Source of the DNA: Zunongwangia pacifica
GTDB lineage: Bacteria > Bacteroidota > Bacteroidia > Flavobacteriales > Flavobacteriaceae
Assembly: GCF_023499215.1 (NCBI RefSeq)
Contig: NZ_JAKHSK010000002.1
Span: 124,001 to 188,000 of the forward strand
DNA: 64,000 nt
Reading direction: 5' to 3'
The notes under the pieces are model-generated. The model was not told where the DNA came from and did no database searches. It saw only the letters and a program-made list of their open reading frames with translations. Shown piece by piece: positions 44,225 to 53,664 of the stretch. Every line of letters starts with the position of its first letter. The stretch's first letter is position 1. The position numbers and the translations under genes were made by a program.

Positions 44225-47200
44225 TTAAAATCCTGCTCTTATACCAATATTGTAACCTCTTGGTAAAGGAAAATTACCATAATCCAAACCTACGCCTCCT
44301 GCTCCTCCAACCGCAGCAGAGTTTCCGTTTCCTACCGGATCTAAACCAGAGTAATTAGTGACCAGAAATAAATCTGTTCCGGTTAAAAACACACTTGCAC
44401 TTTTAAGAACGTTTGTTTTTTTCAACAATTTGGAAGGAAAATTATAAGAGAAAGTGACGTCACGTAGCCTCATCCAGTTGATGTCTTTTTCTATAAAACT
44501 CTGATAAGGATAAATTGAAGACCAGTAAGTTGAATTTCTGGAAAGGTCTATTGGGATATTATTTTGGGTAGGGTTTGCCGTATTTTCAAGTCCATCTTTT
44601 AATACCCCCTCTACAATCCTTGGTGTTTCTCTATCCAATGTGCGCTTACTTAAACCTCTTGTTGTTAAATAATATTCTGTTGCATTATAAACATCGCCGC
44701 CAACTCTAAAATCCAATAAGAAATCTAAAGCAAATTCTTTGTATCTAAAGGTATTAGAAAGTCCAATTTTAAAGTCTGGATTTCGATCTCCTACTACCAC
44801 CCATTCTTCAGTATTTAAAATTGGCAATCCAGAAGATGGGTTCACTAAAACTTCACCGGCTTCATTTCGTTGATAATCGTATCCTGTAAACGTGGTTAAA
44901 GGTCCGCCTACCCTGGATCCAACTCTAACATTCCCGTAAAGCCAGGTATCTGAATTATAAAACTCTTCTACATCTGCCGGAAGACTTACTAACTCACTCC
45001 AGTTTTTGGTAAAGTTTGCCCTTATATCCCAGGAAAAATCTTTATTAAGAATAGGAGTTCCGTTTAATTGAATCTCTACACCTTCATTTTTTATCTCCCC
45101 GGCATTAAAAGTCATTAACACAAAACCGGTGGCATAGCTCAATCGTAGATTTTGTACAATTTGATCTTCAGATTTCTTATTGAAATAGGTTGCATCTAAA
45201 CTTATTCTGTTATTAAAAAACTTTAGCTCGGTTCCAAACTCATAAGAGGTGGTCATCTCGGGCTTTAAATTTAAGCTAGGGCCGGTAAACCCGTATTTAA
45301 AACCACCGCCGGTTGTTTGCGCAGGTTCGTAATAAGGTCTTATGCTGTAAGGGCGAGCATCTTTACCTACCTGAGCTATAGATCCTCTTAACTTCCCATA
45401 GGTTAAAACATCACTATTCTTAAACATATCTAATTCTGAGAAAATGAAACTTAAACCTGCAGATGGATAAAAGAAGGAATTATTTTGTACCGGTAATGTA
45501 GAACTCCAGTCGTTTCTACCGGTTAACGTTAAATAGAGCATATCGTTATATCCAATATTCAAACTACCAAAAGCTCCCACTAATCTTCTTTCCGTTAAAT
45601 TATTAAAAGCTCTATGGGTTTCTATATCTGTATTATTTATAGACCAAAGATCTGGTGCCTGAAAATCCTGACCACTAGCCGCGGCACTAAATGTGTTATA
45701 ATCGTATACCGCACTACCCAATTTAAAGTCTATGCTAATATCTTTATCGAAAATTGTTGGAGTATGAAATTGTGCATAATATTGATAGGTTAAATTTCTG
45801 GTCGTAATAAGTGCCTGATCGAATAGGCCACCGTAATCTATCCCTGTATTTGATTCTGGATGTCTTACAATGGTATTTTTCTGTGTAAAATAATCTACCC
45901 CCACCTGTCCTACTAGTCTAAGCCAATCTGTAGGTTCTGCTGTTACGCGGGTATTTAATTTATATCGATCTACTAAAGAATTAAATTGATTACTGTTTAC
46001 ATTAAAAAAAGCATTTTCTACCGCATCTGCATATTCCGCATAATTACGACGATTACCTCCTTCAGTTAAGTATACACTTGCATCGTCTGTAGAAGGCCAT
46101 AATAACAAATGTAAAAGTGGTCCTCCGCTGCCTCTAAAAGCCTGTTCGTTATCAGATCTTGTATAATCAAAAGTTACATCTGCGGTTAAGAAATCTAAAA
46201 AGTTAGCCGTTACTGCCGAGGATAAATTAAGTTTCTCTAAGCTTGTATTTGGTACAAATCCCTGAGCATCGGTATTTGATGCAGAAATTCTATACTGTGT
46301 CTGTTCAGATCCTCCAGAAAGAGAAATATTATGTTTTTGAGTGAAGGCATCCTGAAAAAAGTTACCTATATTATCGTAAAACCGGGTTCCCTCAGGATAT
46401 TCGGCTCCAAAGTAATATAAACTTTCATCAGCATCACTGGTAAATCCATTGGCCCCTCTACCATATTTTTGCTGAATTTCAGGATATTTAACAATTCGGT
46501 CTAGTCTAAAGCTATTGCTATAATCTAATTTGCTGATCCCGGCTTTTCCTCTTTTTGTAGTGATCACTACAGCTCCAGAAGCCGCTTCTATTCCGTATAA
46601 AGCTGAAGCTTCAGGCCCTTTAAGAATAGTAATATTCTCAATATCCTCAGGATTAATATCTGCTCCCCTGTTGGTAAAGTCTACCCCGCGATTATTTAAA
46701 GCGGTACCACTATTTAATGATGAAGCAAATACGCCTGTAGAGGTTGTAGAGTTACTAATTGGCAAGCCATCTACAACAAACAATGGTTGGTTACTACCAC
46801 TTAATGAGCTTATCCCTCTAATAACCATAGAGGTTGAAGCTCCCGGCAAACCTGAAGTGGAATTAATCTCTACCCCGGGAACCCTGCCTGCCAAAGCATT
46901 AATAAAATTCTCGCGCTGTGTTTGCGCTACTGTTTCTCCTTTAACTTCGGTTACCGCATAGCCAAGAGCCTTTTTCTCCTGCTTGATTCCAAGTGCAGTG
47001 ACTACGACCTCGTCTAAACTTTCACGGTCTACCACCATCGTGACACTAAATTCTCTTTTATTGCCTACCCTAAGTTCCTGTGTTTTAAAACCTACAGAAG
47101 AAAATACCAATACAACATCGCTATCTGGAATGGATAGCGTAAAGTTCCCATCAAAATCTGTTACAACGCCCAAAGATGAATCTTTAACACGAACGGTAAC

Positions 47201-47323
47201 CCCTGGAAGCGGAATTTCATCCTCATCCATTACTTTTCCTGATATCCCAATCTCTTGAGCCCAACTGGTAGCTGAAATAAGCAAAAGGAAAAAAAAGAAT
47301 GGTCTACGTAGTTGTTCTTTCAT
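44225..47323 (-). CDS. SusC/RagA-family TonB-linked outer-membrane channel (locus 1)
   Basis: 1032 aa. Signal peptide (PFFFFLLLISATSWAQ), carboxypeptidase-regulatory-like domain (GKVMDEDEIPLPGVTVRVKD), TonB box region (SLDEVVVTALGI), plug (NQPLFVVDGLPI, NITILKGPEASALYG), and a barrel ending in GIRAGF with the terminal Phe. It is the first gene of a six-gene operon on the minus strand (SusC, SusD, DUF4397-like, GHL10, epimerase, NlpC/P60). It is closely related to the SusC at 49570-52635, suggesting duplication. A dyad with direct repeats lies upstream. Confidence 0.95.
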   Translation of the reverse strand: MKEQLRRPFFFFLLLISATSWAQEIGISGKVMDEDEIPLPGVTVRVKDSSLGVVTDFDGNFTLSIPDSDVVLVFSSVGFKTQELRVGNKREFSVTMVVDRESLDEVVVTALGIKQEKKALGYAVTEVKGETVAQTQRENFINALAGRVPGVEINSTSGLPGASTSMVIRGISSLSGSNQPLFVVDGLPISNSTTSTGVFASSLNSGTALNNRGVDFTNRGADINPEDIENITILKGPEASALYGIEAASGAVVITTKRGKAGISKLDYSNSFRLDRIVKYPEIQQKYGRGANGFTSDADESLYYFGAEYPEGTRFYDNIGNFFQDAFTQKHNISLSGGSEQTQYRISASNTDAQGFVPNTSLEKLNLSSAVTANFLDFLTADVTFDYTRSDNEQAFRGSGGPLLHLLLWPSTDDASVYLTEGGNRRNYAEYADAVENAFFNVNSNQFNSLVDRYKLNTRVTAEPTDWLRLVGQVGVDYFTQKNTIVRHPESNTGIDYGGLFDQALITTRNLTYQYYAQFHTPTIFDKDISIDFKLGSAVYDYNTFSAAASGQDFQAPDLWSINNTDIETHRAFNNLTERRLVGAFGSLNIGYNDMLYLTLTGRNDWSSTLPVQNNSFFYPSAGLSFIFSELDMFKNSDVLTYGKLRGSIAQVGKDARPYSIRPYYEPAQTTGGGFKYGFTGPSLNLKPEMTTSYEFGTELKFFNNRISLDATYFNKKSEDQIVQNLRLSYATGFVLMTFNAGEIKNEGVEIQLNGTPILNKDFSWDIRANFTKNWSELVSLPADVEEFYNSDTWLYGNVRVGSRVGGPLTTFTGYDYQRNEAGEVLVNPSSGLPILNTEEWVVVGDRNPDFKIGLSNTFRYKEFALDFLLDFRVGGDVYNATEYYLTTRGLSKRTLDRETPRIVEGVLKDGLENTANPTQNNIPIDLSRNSTYWSSIYPYQSFIEKDINWMRLRDVTFSYNFPSKLLKKTNVLKSASVFLTGTDLFLVTNYSGLDPVGNGNSAAVGGAGGVGLDYGNFPLPRGYNIGIRAGF

Positions 47324-47374
47324 AAAATTAAGTTAATAATTGGTTATATAACAAACATATCGTTTAAAAACCTT

Positions 47375-47409
47375 AAATGCAATATTTAATTGCATTAAAT
47401 TCAATATTT
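47375..47409. promoter_or_regulatory. Dyad and 22-bp-spaced repeats upstream of susC (locus 1)
   Basis: AATGCAAT-ATTTA-ATTGCATT (47376-47396) is a perfect 8-bp dyad. AAATGCAATATTT (47375-47387) recurs with one mismatch as AAATTCAATATTT at 47397-47409, two helical turns on. It is a candidate operator; the TGCAAT core is shared with the region upstream of the second susC. Confidence 0.5.
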
Positions 47410-48000
47410 TAAAACTTTAAACCTATAATTTACCTATAAATGCTGTTTTTTATTGCAAAAAAATCTTGTTTAGGTTTATTAAATATCACGAAAGACCCAA
47501 TTATTTAACGTATCGTTTTAGTGCCAATACATTTTTTACGGACTAGAATGATCTTGAAATATGAATATGAAAAGAGAGAGAAGCGAGATTAGTTATTCTA
47601 AATGAAATTTATATACACCATAGCATGTCATTGAGATATGACCAGTTCTTCACGTTCTAAGGATAGCCTTAGGGGTTTGAATTAGAGCAGAAATCAGAGA
47701 TGTGGTGATAGCGCTACTCAATAATTCGTCGTAGCATTTCATCTGGACTATCCAGTAAATTATCTAATAATCACAACTGTGTGCCGAAATTTGATATTTT
47801 GAGGATCTTTTCTAAACTTTTGAAAAGTGATCTTCGGCGTTTTCTTCCACTGGGTTTGAAGATTTGCAACTTCTGGCAAATTGCCATGAAATTTATAGAT
47901 TTTTAGAAGAAAGAATTAAAAATCTAAATGAATTGCTCTTTGGCAGGTAGGAACCTTTTCTTAAACTAATGCTGAAAAGGAGCTAAATCTAACTATAAAA
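47410..48000. other. Gene-free stretch between the two SusCD loci
   Basis: No intact gene. Short open fragments, such as one at about 47840-47951 (+) ending in ELLFGR and one near 47720-47760 (-) ending in EMLRRIIE, look like remains of lost genes, but I cannot name a family. An imperfect hairpin is present at about 47802-47835 (GATCTTTTC/GAAAAGTGATC). Confidence 0.5.
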
Positions 48001-48040
48001 TAAAGCTTGCCCAAAATAAATTCATTCTGAACAAGCTTTA
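48001..48040 (-). terminator. Probable terminator of the second SusCD pair
   Basis: TAAAGCTTG (48001-48009) and CAAGCTTTA (48032-48040) are a 9-bp inverted repeat with a 22-nt loop, 22 bp beyond the susD stop at 48062. On the minus strand it runs into A/T-rich sequence. The large loop makes the assignment moderate. Confidence 0.55.
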
Positions 48041-48061
48041 TCAAACTAACCTGAAAAAAAA

Positions 48062-49564
48062 TTATTCCTCGGTGTCCCACCAAACCGGTGTGGTTAGGCG
48101 AATAGCCGGATCGTTATTTGGCATATTTTCGTAATTACGATCTTCTTCATTATACTCATACATCATCGCTCTTATCCAATCATTTTCATTAGGAAAAATA
48201 GCTATGTTTACATTTTCCGGACGCTCAAGTCCCGGATAAATGTCCGAGCTATAATCTGCTCTTCTAAAATCTACCCAGGTTTCCGGATTAAGCATATTTG
48301 CAATATATTTCTGAACAAAAATCTGCGATAAATCAAATTCCCCTTGTCCGATTTCTGTATCAATTGCAGTCATATATGCTGAAATCTCTTCAGAAGGTAC
48401 ATTAAGTTTTTGAAGATCTGCTTCTACACCGGTTTTATATGCTGCGTAAGCGCCAGCCATATCGCCACTTCTAAACCTTGCTTCCGCTTCAATAAATTTT
48501 ACTTCAGAATAGGTCATCATATAAGTTGGTGAATCTGGCGAAGTATAAAATCCTCCATTCCCTAACGAATAATCATCGGCAACCTCAGCATCTACTCCTG
48601 CACCGGTCTTCACCCCCTGATAGCCTCCGTTTACAGCTTCAGGAACAATTATCGACAATCTAGGGTCTTCAAATTCTTCCTCGATATCTAATGGATCTTT
48701 AAGCAAGTTAACAAAAAACTCCGAAAAATAATCGAATCTGGTAGAACCGTAACCGCTTTTACTAAAAGGTTGATTATCGTTGCTGGCCTCTCCTCCTCCA
48801 TATTCGATCAATGCATTATCTTCGTTTGATACAAATCCATTTTCTACAGCTGTAATTACCGCCTGTGGATCGTAAGCATGTTCGCCAGATGATTTTTTGG
48901 TTAGGTGATTTAAATACCTGGCTTTTATAGAATAAGCAAAACGCTTCCATTGGGCTAGGTCTCCATGATATAAAATATCTCCCTCTTCAGCATTCAAATC
49001 TACTGCGCTATCCATATCTAATTCTGCAATAGCTTCATCTAATAACAAAAAGATTCTTTCGTAAACCTCTTCCTGTGTTACAAACTCTGGTTCTAATTTA
49101 ATTGTACGTTCAGGGTTATAACTATCATCTGTAACTATAGAACCATATTGATCTGTAGCCATTCCAAAAATATAGGCTCTTAATATTTTACCTACAGCGG
49201 TATAGTGGGGAGAGTCATATTCTTTTCCCAAATAAATTAAATCGGCTGTATTAGGTAATGCATACACATACACATTTTGCCAAAGAAAATAGCTTCCTGT
49301 TGTAAGGTAGGTGTTCCAAGATTCAGAATAATAGGCCGCAGTATTTTGCGAACCGTATTGCACTACTCCCAAAACTTCACGAATACCTCGATATTGAGCA
49401 GTCGCTACCGTATTTTCTATAGCTCCTTCTATACGATATTGTGGTGCTAAACCTGTATTTGTAGGTTGTGTTTCTGAGCTGTTTACATCAAAATAATCAT
49501 CGCTACAAGAGTAAGATGTTATTAAGATTGAAGCTGCAAATATATATTTATAAATCTTCTTCAT
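48062..49564 (-). CDS. SusD/RagB-family lipoprotein (locus 2)
   Basis: 500 aa. Lipobox SYSC gives Cys20, followed by SDDYFDVNSSETQPTN. Helical SusD features follow (ILRAYIFGMATDQYGSIV, KRFAYSIKARYLNHLTK, SEVKFIEAEARFRSGDMAGAY). It partners the SusC encoded 5 bp upstream. The neighbouring DeoR regulator, MurQ, GH20 and MFS genes point to MurNAc/GlcNAc-containing oligosaccharides as ligand, an inference from context. The pair is only distantly related to locus 1 at the SusD level. Confidence 0.92.
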   Translation of the reverse strand: MKKIYKYIFAASILITSYSCSDDYFDVNSSETQPTNTGLAPQYRIEGAIENTVATAQYRGIREVLGVVQYGSQNTAAYYSESWNTYLTTGSYFLWQNVYVYALPNTADLIYLGKEYDSPHYTAVGKILRAYIFGMATDQYGSIVTDDSYNPERTIKLEPEFVTQEEVYERIFLLLDEAIAELDMDSAVDLNAEEGDILYHGDLAQWKRFAYSIKARYLNHLTKKSSGEHAYDPQAVITAVENGFVSNEDNALIEYGGGEASNDNQPFSKSGYGSTRFDYFSEFFVNLLKDPLDIEEEFEDPRLSIIVPEAVNGGYQGVKTGAGVDAEVADDYSLGNGGFYTSPDSPTYMMTYSEVKFIEAEARFRSGDMAGAYAAYKTGVEADLQKLNVPSEEISAYMTAIDTEIGQGEFDLSQIFVQKYIANMLNPETWVDFRRADYSSDIYPGLERPENVNIAIFPNENDWIRAMMYEYNEEDRNYENMPNNDPAIRLTTPVWWDTEE

Positions 49565-49569
49565 AATTT

Positions 49570-52500
49570 TTAAAATTTAAATCGTAATCCTACATCAAAA
49601 CCTCTGGTATTTGGTGTCCCCAAGTTATCTATTCCCATAGAACCCGCTCCCTGAATTCCTGCTCCGTATGTATTTACCTCGGGATCCACCCCTGAATAAT
49701 CGGTAATCGTAAATAGATTTCTACCGGTTACCGATAATTGTGCTGAAACAATATTGAATTTATCCAGAAAAACAGTTGGTAAATCGTATGCTAATGTTAC
49801 ATAGCGTAACCTGGCAAAAGAGGCATCTTCAATAAAGTTTTCTGCGTTTTGAGAGTAATAATTTTGGAAGTATTGTTGATCTGTTATTTCTGTGGTATTA
49901 GGAGAGCCATCTGCATATACGCCTTCTATTACCCTTAGATTATTACCTGTTCTGTTAAGGGTGTTTTCCGCCAGGCCATAATAAGTCAGTGCCGATTTGG
50001 TAGCATTATAAGCATCCTGTCCCTGTACAATATCCAATAAAAAGGATAAATTAAAGTTTTTATACGATAAGTTGTTAGTAATACCTAATGTCCACTCGGG
50101 TAATCGGTTTACATCTTCAAAAATAACCGTTTCAAATTCAGGTATACCATTTGCGCCAATTACTAATTCTCCATTCTCATTTCTTACTGGTTTATCTCCC
50201 CTAAGCCCAAAAAGTGAGCCTCCAAGAATTGCCGCTCCGGCTGCAGTATTGCTAAAGGTCCAGGAATCTGATAGATAAACATTATCCAATTGTCCTGGTA
50301 ATTGTTTTACATCACTTTTATTAACTCCTAAATTATACGTCATATCCCATTGAAAATCGCTTTCTCGTGAGAATAGTTTTGCAGTAAGTAAAGCTTCTAT
50401 CCCTTTATTTTCTATAGAGCCACCATTTAGGGTCGTATAAAATGTACCTGCTGAAGGAGGAACACGAATATCATTCAGAATTTGATTCTTAGATTTCATA
50501 TAATAAAAACTCATATCCAAACCGATCCTGTTCTTAAAAAACCGAGAATCAAAACCTATTTCATAACTATCCGTAAATTCCGGTTCTAGTTCTGGATTAC
50601 CGATATCTACCCCATTATAGGTATACGCTGAACTTGCCAATGAATTAATATTGGTTCCTAAAAAGCTTTCAAGTTTTCCAATTGGCGCATCTTTACCAGC
50701 CTGAGCCCAGGTTGCCCGCAGTTTTAAATAAGATAATCCGTTATCTGAAGTAATATCGTTCCCTCCCTGGCTTAACAAATCTGTAAGGACTGCAGAGGTT
50801 CCTATGGAAGGATAAAAGAATGAACGATCTTCTTTAGGTAAGGTCGATGACCAGTCATTTCTTCCCGTAAAGTTTAAAAATAACGCGTCTTTCCAGGCAA
50901 ATTTTACTTCGCCAAAAACACCTACAGCTCTTCTTCTTCTAATTATTTCTAAAATTGACTGATTCTCTTTAGAAACATTTCCTATACTATATATTCCTGG
51001 TGCCATAAAACCATCACCATACGTATATACGGTATGAACTTTAAGATCCTCTACCATATTTCCTACCAAAGCATCTACTGAAAAATCATCGGTAATATCC
51101 TTTGCATAGCTTATAATCAAGTTAGAAGTTGTTCTGCGATTTTCTCTTTCAAACTGGCTAATATAACCTTCTGCCCTATTCTCAATAAGAGAACCTGTAC
51201 CAATTACCTGCTTACTAAATTCTCTAAAATAATCTGTTCCTAGTTTATAGGAAATATTAAAACCATTTAAAAAATCATAGCTGGCATTCACAATTCCCAA
51301 CAAGCGATTAACTTTATTATCGTTAGGGCTATTTTCTAAACTCCAATATGGATTATCAAATGTTTGATCATTATAAAACATTTTTTGAGAACCATCTTCA
51401 TTATAATAATCATGAATATCGATATTTATGGGGTAAGAAAGTAAGCTCCCATAACTACTACCACTGGCATTTCCCTGTCTTGTACTTTCGATCTCACTTA
51501 CAATATAGTTTGCTGAAGCACCTACTGTAAGTTTATCGTTTATTTGAGAAGACGTATTAATTTTAAAGGATGTTTTATCGTAACTGGTACCATCGATCAC
51601 ACCTTCCTGAGATAAATCGCCAATCGATAAATACATTGTACTTTTCTCTGTACCTCCGGAATAACTTACATTATGATTTTGAGTAATGGCTGTTTGGTAA
51701 AAATCTTTAATATGATCATAAGTTTGTGTACCTGAAGAAACTTCAGAACCAAAACTAAATTCTGATTGTTCAATGTAACTAAATCCTTCTGGCCCTAAAT
51801 TTTGCTTACCCTGTCCATATTTTTGCTGAATGTCTGGAGTTCCTAAAACATTATCTACAGAGAATGTTCCAGAATAGGATATAGTGCTACTCCCTGCTTT
51901 CCCTTTTTTAGTTGTAATAATTACTGCACCTCCTGCGGCTTGTATACCATACAATGCAGCTGCAGCAGGACCTTTAAGTACAGATATACTTTCAATATCC
52001 TCTGGGTTAAGATCGGCAGCACGGTTAATACTAGCAACTGTTAAACTGGACCCTGTTGAGTTATCAATAGGAATACCATCTACCACAAACAACGGCTGAT
52101 TGTCTCCCGTAATGGAAGTACCTCCACGAATTAAGATTACCGAAGAAGAACCCGGAGCTCCTCCAGAATTACCAATAGTAACCCCGGAAACCTTACCTTG
52201 AAGTCCACTCACCACATTTTGTTTATTTCCTTCAAGCACTTCATCTGACGAAATTTCTTGTACGGCATATCCTAATGCCTTTTTCTGCCGTTCAATACCA
52301 AATGATGTTACAACAACTTCATTTAAACTTTCAGTATCAACCTCCATAGAAATAGTAAAGGAAGTTTTATTTCCCACCGCTATTTCCTGAGTAGTAAAAC
52401 CTATTGAGGAAAATACTATAACCACTCCATCAGTATCTGGTATAGATAAACTGAAGTTACCGTCAAAATCTGTAACTGTACCCATGTTCGAATCTTTTAC

Positions 52501-52635
52501 CCGAACGTTCACTCCAGGAAGTGGAATTTGATCTTCATCTACAACTGTCCCTGAAATTTCTTTATCCTGTGCCCAAATTTGTATTGAAAACAATAAAAAT
52601 AGCAACAAGAATGGTTTCTTAAATTGTCCTTTCAT
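49570..52635 (-). CDS. SusC/RagA-family TonB-linked outer-membrane channel (locus 2)
   Basis: 1021 aa. Signal peptide (PFLLLFLLFSIQIWAQ), carboxypeptidase-regulatory-like domain (GTVVDEDQIPLPGVNVRVKD), plug (NQPLFVVDGIPI, SISVLKGPAAAALYG), barrel ending in LRFKF. The N-terminal 200 residues are strikingly similar to the locus 1 SusC, so the two arose by duplication with later ligand divergence in the barrel. It is divergent from the DeoR/GlpR gene at 52888; the 252-bp intergenic region holds an 11-bp tandem repeat. Confidence 0.95.
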   Translation of the reverse strand: MKGQFKKPFLLLFLLFSIQIWAQDKEISGTVVDEDQIPLPGVNVRVKDSNMGTVTDFDGNFSLSIPDTDGVVIVFSSIGFTTQEIAVGNKTSFTISMEVDTESLNEVVVTSFGIERQKKALGYAVQEISSDEVLEGNKQNVVSGLQGKVSGVTIGNSGGAPGSSSVILIRGGTSITGDNQPLFVVDGIPIDNSTGSSLTVASINRAADLNPEDIESISVLKGPAAAALYGIQAAGGAVIITTKKGKAGSSTISYSGTFSVDNVLGTPDIQQKYGQGKQNLGPEGFSYIEQSEFSFGSEVSSGTQTYDHIKDFYQTAITQNHNVSYSGGTEKSTMYLSIGDLSQEGVIDGTSYDKTSFKINTSSQINDKLTVGASANYIVSEIESTRQGNASGSSYGSLLSYPINIDIHDYYNEDGSQKMFYNDQTFDNPYWSLENSPNDNKVNRLLGIVNASYDFLNGFNISYKLGTDYFREFSKQVIGTGSLIENRAEGYISQFERENRRTTSNLIISYAKDITDDFSVDALVGNMVEDLKVHTVYTYGDGFMAPGIYSIGNVSKENQSILEIIRRRRAVGVFGEVKFAWKDALFLNFTGRNDWSSTLPKEDRSFFYPSIGTSAVLTDLLSQGGNDITSDNGLSYLKLRATWAQAGKDAPIGKLESFLGTNINSLASSAYTYNGVDIGNPELEPEFTDSYEIGFDSRFFKNRIGLDMSFYYMKSKNQILNDIRVPPSAGTFYTTLNGGSIENKGIEALLTAKLFSRESDFQWDMTYNLGVNKSDVKQLPGQLDNVYLSDSWTFSNTAAGAAILGGSLFGLRGDKPVRNENGELVIGANGIPEFETVIFEDVNRLPEWTLGITNNLSYKNFNLSFLLDIVQGQDAYNATKSALTYYGLAENTLNRTGNNLRVIEGVYADGSPNTTEITDQQYFQNYYSQNAENFIEDASFARLRYVTLAYDLPTVFLDKFNIVSAQLSVTGRNLFTITDYSGVDPEVNTYGAGIQGAGSMGIDNLGTPNTRGFDVGLRFKF

Positions 52636-52720
52636 AGTAGTTCGTTAACAATTAGTTATGAAACAAACTTATTATTAAAATTAACTAAAAGCAATAAGAA
52701 ACTGCAAAAATTAAAAATAA

Positions 52721-52742
52721 ATGCAATTTATATGCAAATTAT
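52721..52742. promoter_or_regulatory. 11-bp tandem repeat between susC (locus 2) and the DeoR gene
   Basis: ATGCAATTTAT (52721-52731) is followed without gap by ATGCAAATTAT (52732-52742), two half-sites one helical turn apart, the arrangement expected for a DeoR-family operator. The ATGCAA core also appears in the dyad upstream of the locus 1 susC. Confidence 0.5.
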
Positions 52743-52887
52743 ATATAATTTATGCCGTTAAAAATTGCAATAAATAAAATTTACATAATTTTAAGATGAA
52801 ATAATTTTTTAACATTTTTTATAGATTTATACGATTATTAACCCAATACAAAAGGCTTAATTAGCGATTTATAAATACATCCAGTAA

Positions 52888-53643
52888 ATGAAAAAAAAAG
52901 AAAGACGCGAGATTATACTGAACGAAGTTCATTTACATAATAGAGTACTACTAAGCGATTTAACCAATATTCTTAACGTCTCTATGGATACCGTACGACG
53001 GGATCTGATGGAATTGGATAAGCAGAAACTACTTAAAAAAGTTCATGGTGGTGCCGTATCAAATGGTTTCAATATTCATTCCGATCAAAACCGGGAAATT
53101 TATGAGTACGAAAACAAATCGATTATCGCAAAAAAAGGAATTTCCCTTTTAAATCATGGCGATGTTGTGTTAATAACAGGGGGGTCTACCAATTTAGAAT
53201 TGGCAAAATTACTTCCGCAAAAAATGAATCTTACCTTCTTTACTCCCAGTCTTCCTATGGCGGTAGAATTACTTAATAATTCTTCGATGCTAAGCGAAGT
53301 ACATCTAATTGGCGGGAAATTATCTAAGGGATCACAATTAGCTACCGGCGGAAGTTCCATAAATACCTTAACTGAAATTACTGCGGATATCTGTTTTTTA
53401 GGTACCGGTTATATGGATTTAGATAAGGGGATTACTGAAATTGACTGGGAAATTGCCCAAATGAAAAAAGCAATGGTGAGTGCTTCAAGGAAAATAGTAT
53501 CACTAAGTATTTCTAAAAAACTAGATACCATCAACCGCTACAAAATCTGTGACCTTACTCAGGTAGATACGCTGGTAACCGAATTAGATCCTTCAGATAA
53601 AAGTCTTGAAAAATACCAAAAAGCAGGCTTAAAATTACTCTAA
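52888..53643 (+). CDS. DeoR/GlpR-family transcriptional regulator
   Basis: 251 aa, standard length. N-terminal winged helix (KKERREIILNEVHLHNRVLLSDLTNILNVSMDTVRRDLMEL, then KVHGGAV) and a C-terminal sugar-phosphate-sensing DeoRC domain (VVLITGGSTNLELAKLLP, VHLIGGKL, GTGYMDLDKGITEIDWE). DeoR repressors usually sense phosphorylated sugars. It is divergent from susC/susD and convergent with murQ, so MurNAc-6P or GlcNAc-6P are reasonable effectors. Confidence 0.9.
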   Translation: MKKKERREIILNEVHLHNRVLLSDLTNILNVSMDTVRRDLMELDKQKLLKKVHGGAVSNGFNIHSDQNREIYEYENKSIIAKKGISLLNHGDVVLITGGSTNLELAKLLPQKMNLTFFTPSLPMAVELLNNSSMLSEVHLIGGKLSKGSQLATGGSSINTLTEITADICFLGTGYMDLDKGITEIDWEIAQMKKAMVSASRKIVSLSISKKLDTINRYKICDLTQVDTLVTELDPSDKSLEKYQKAGLKLL

Positions 53644-53664
53644 GCTAACTGCCGAAATTCGATA

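Noticed and set aside
47840-47951. Short plus-strand frame ending in ELLFGR as a transposase or RteC-like remnant
   Set aside because: Only about 37 codons without a start; no diagnostic motif. Mentioned only as part of the gene-free stretch.
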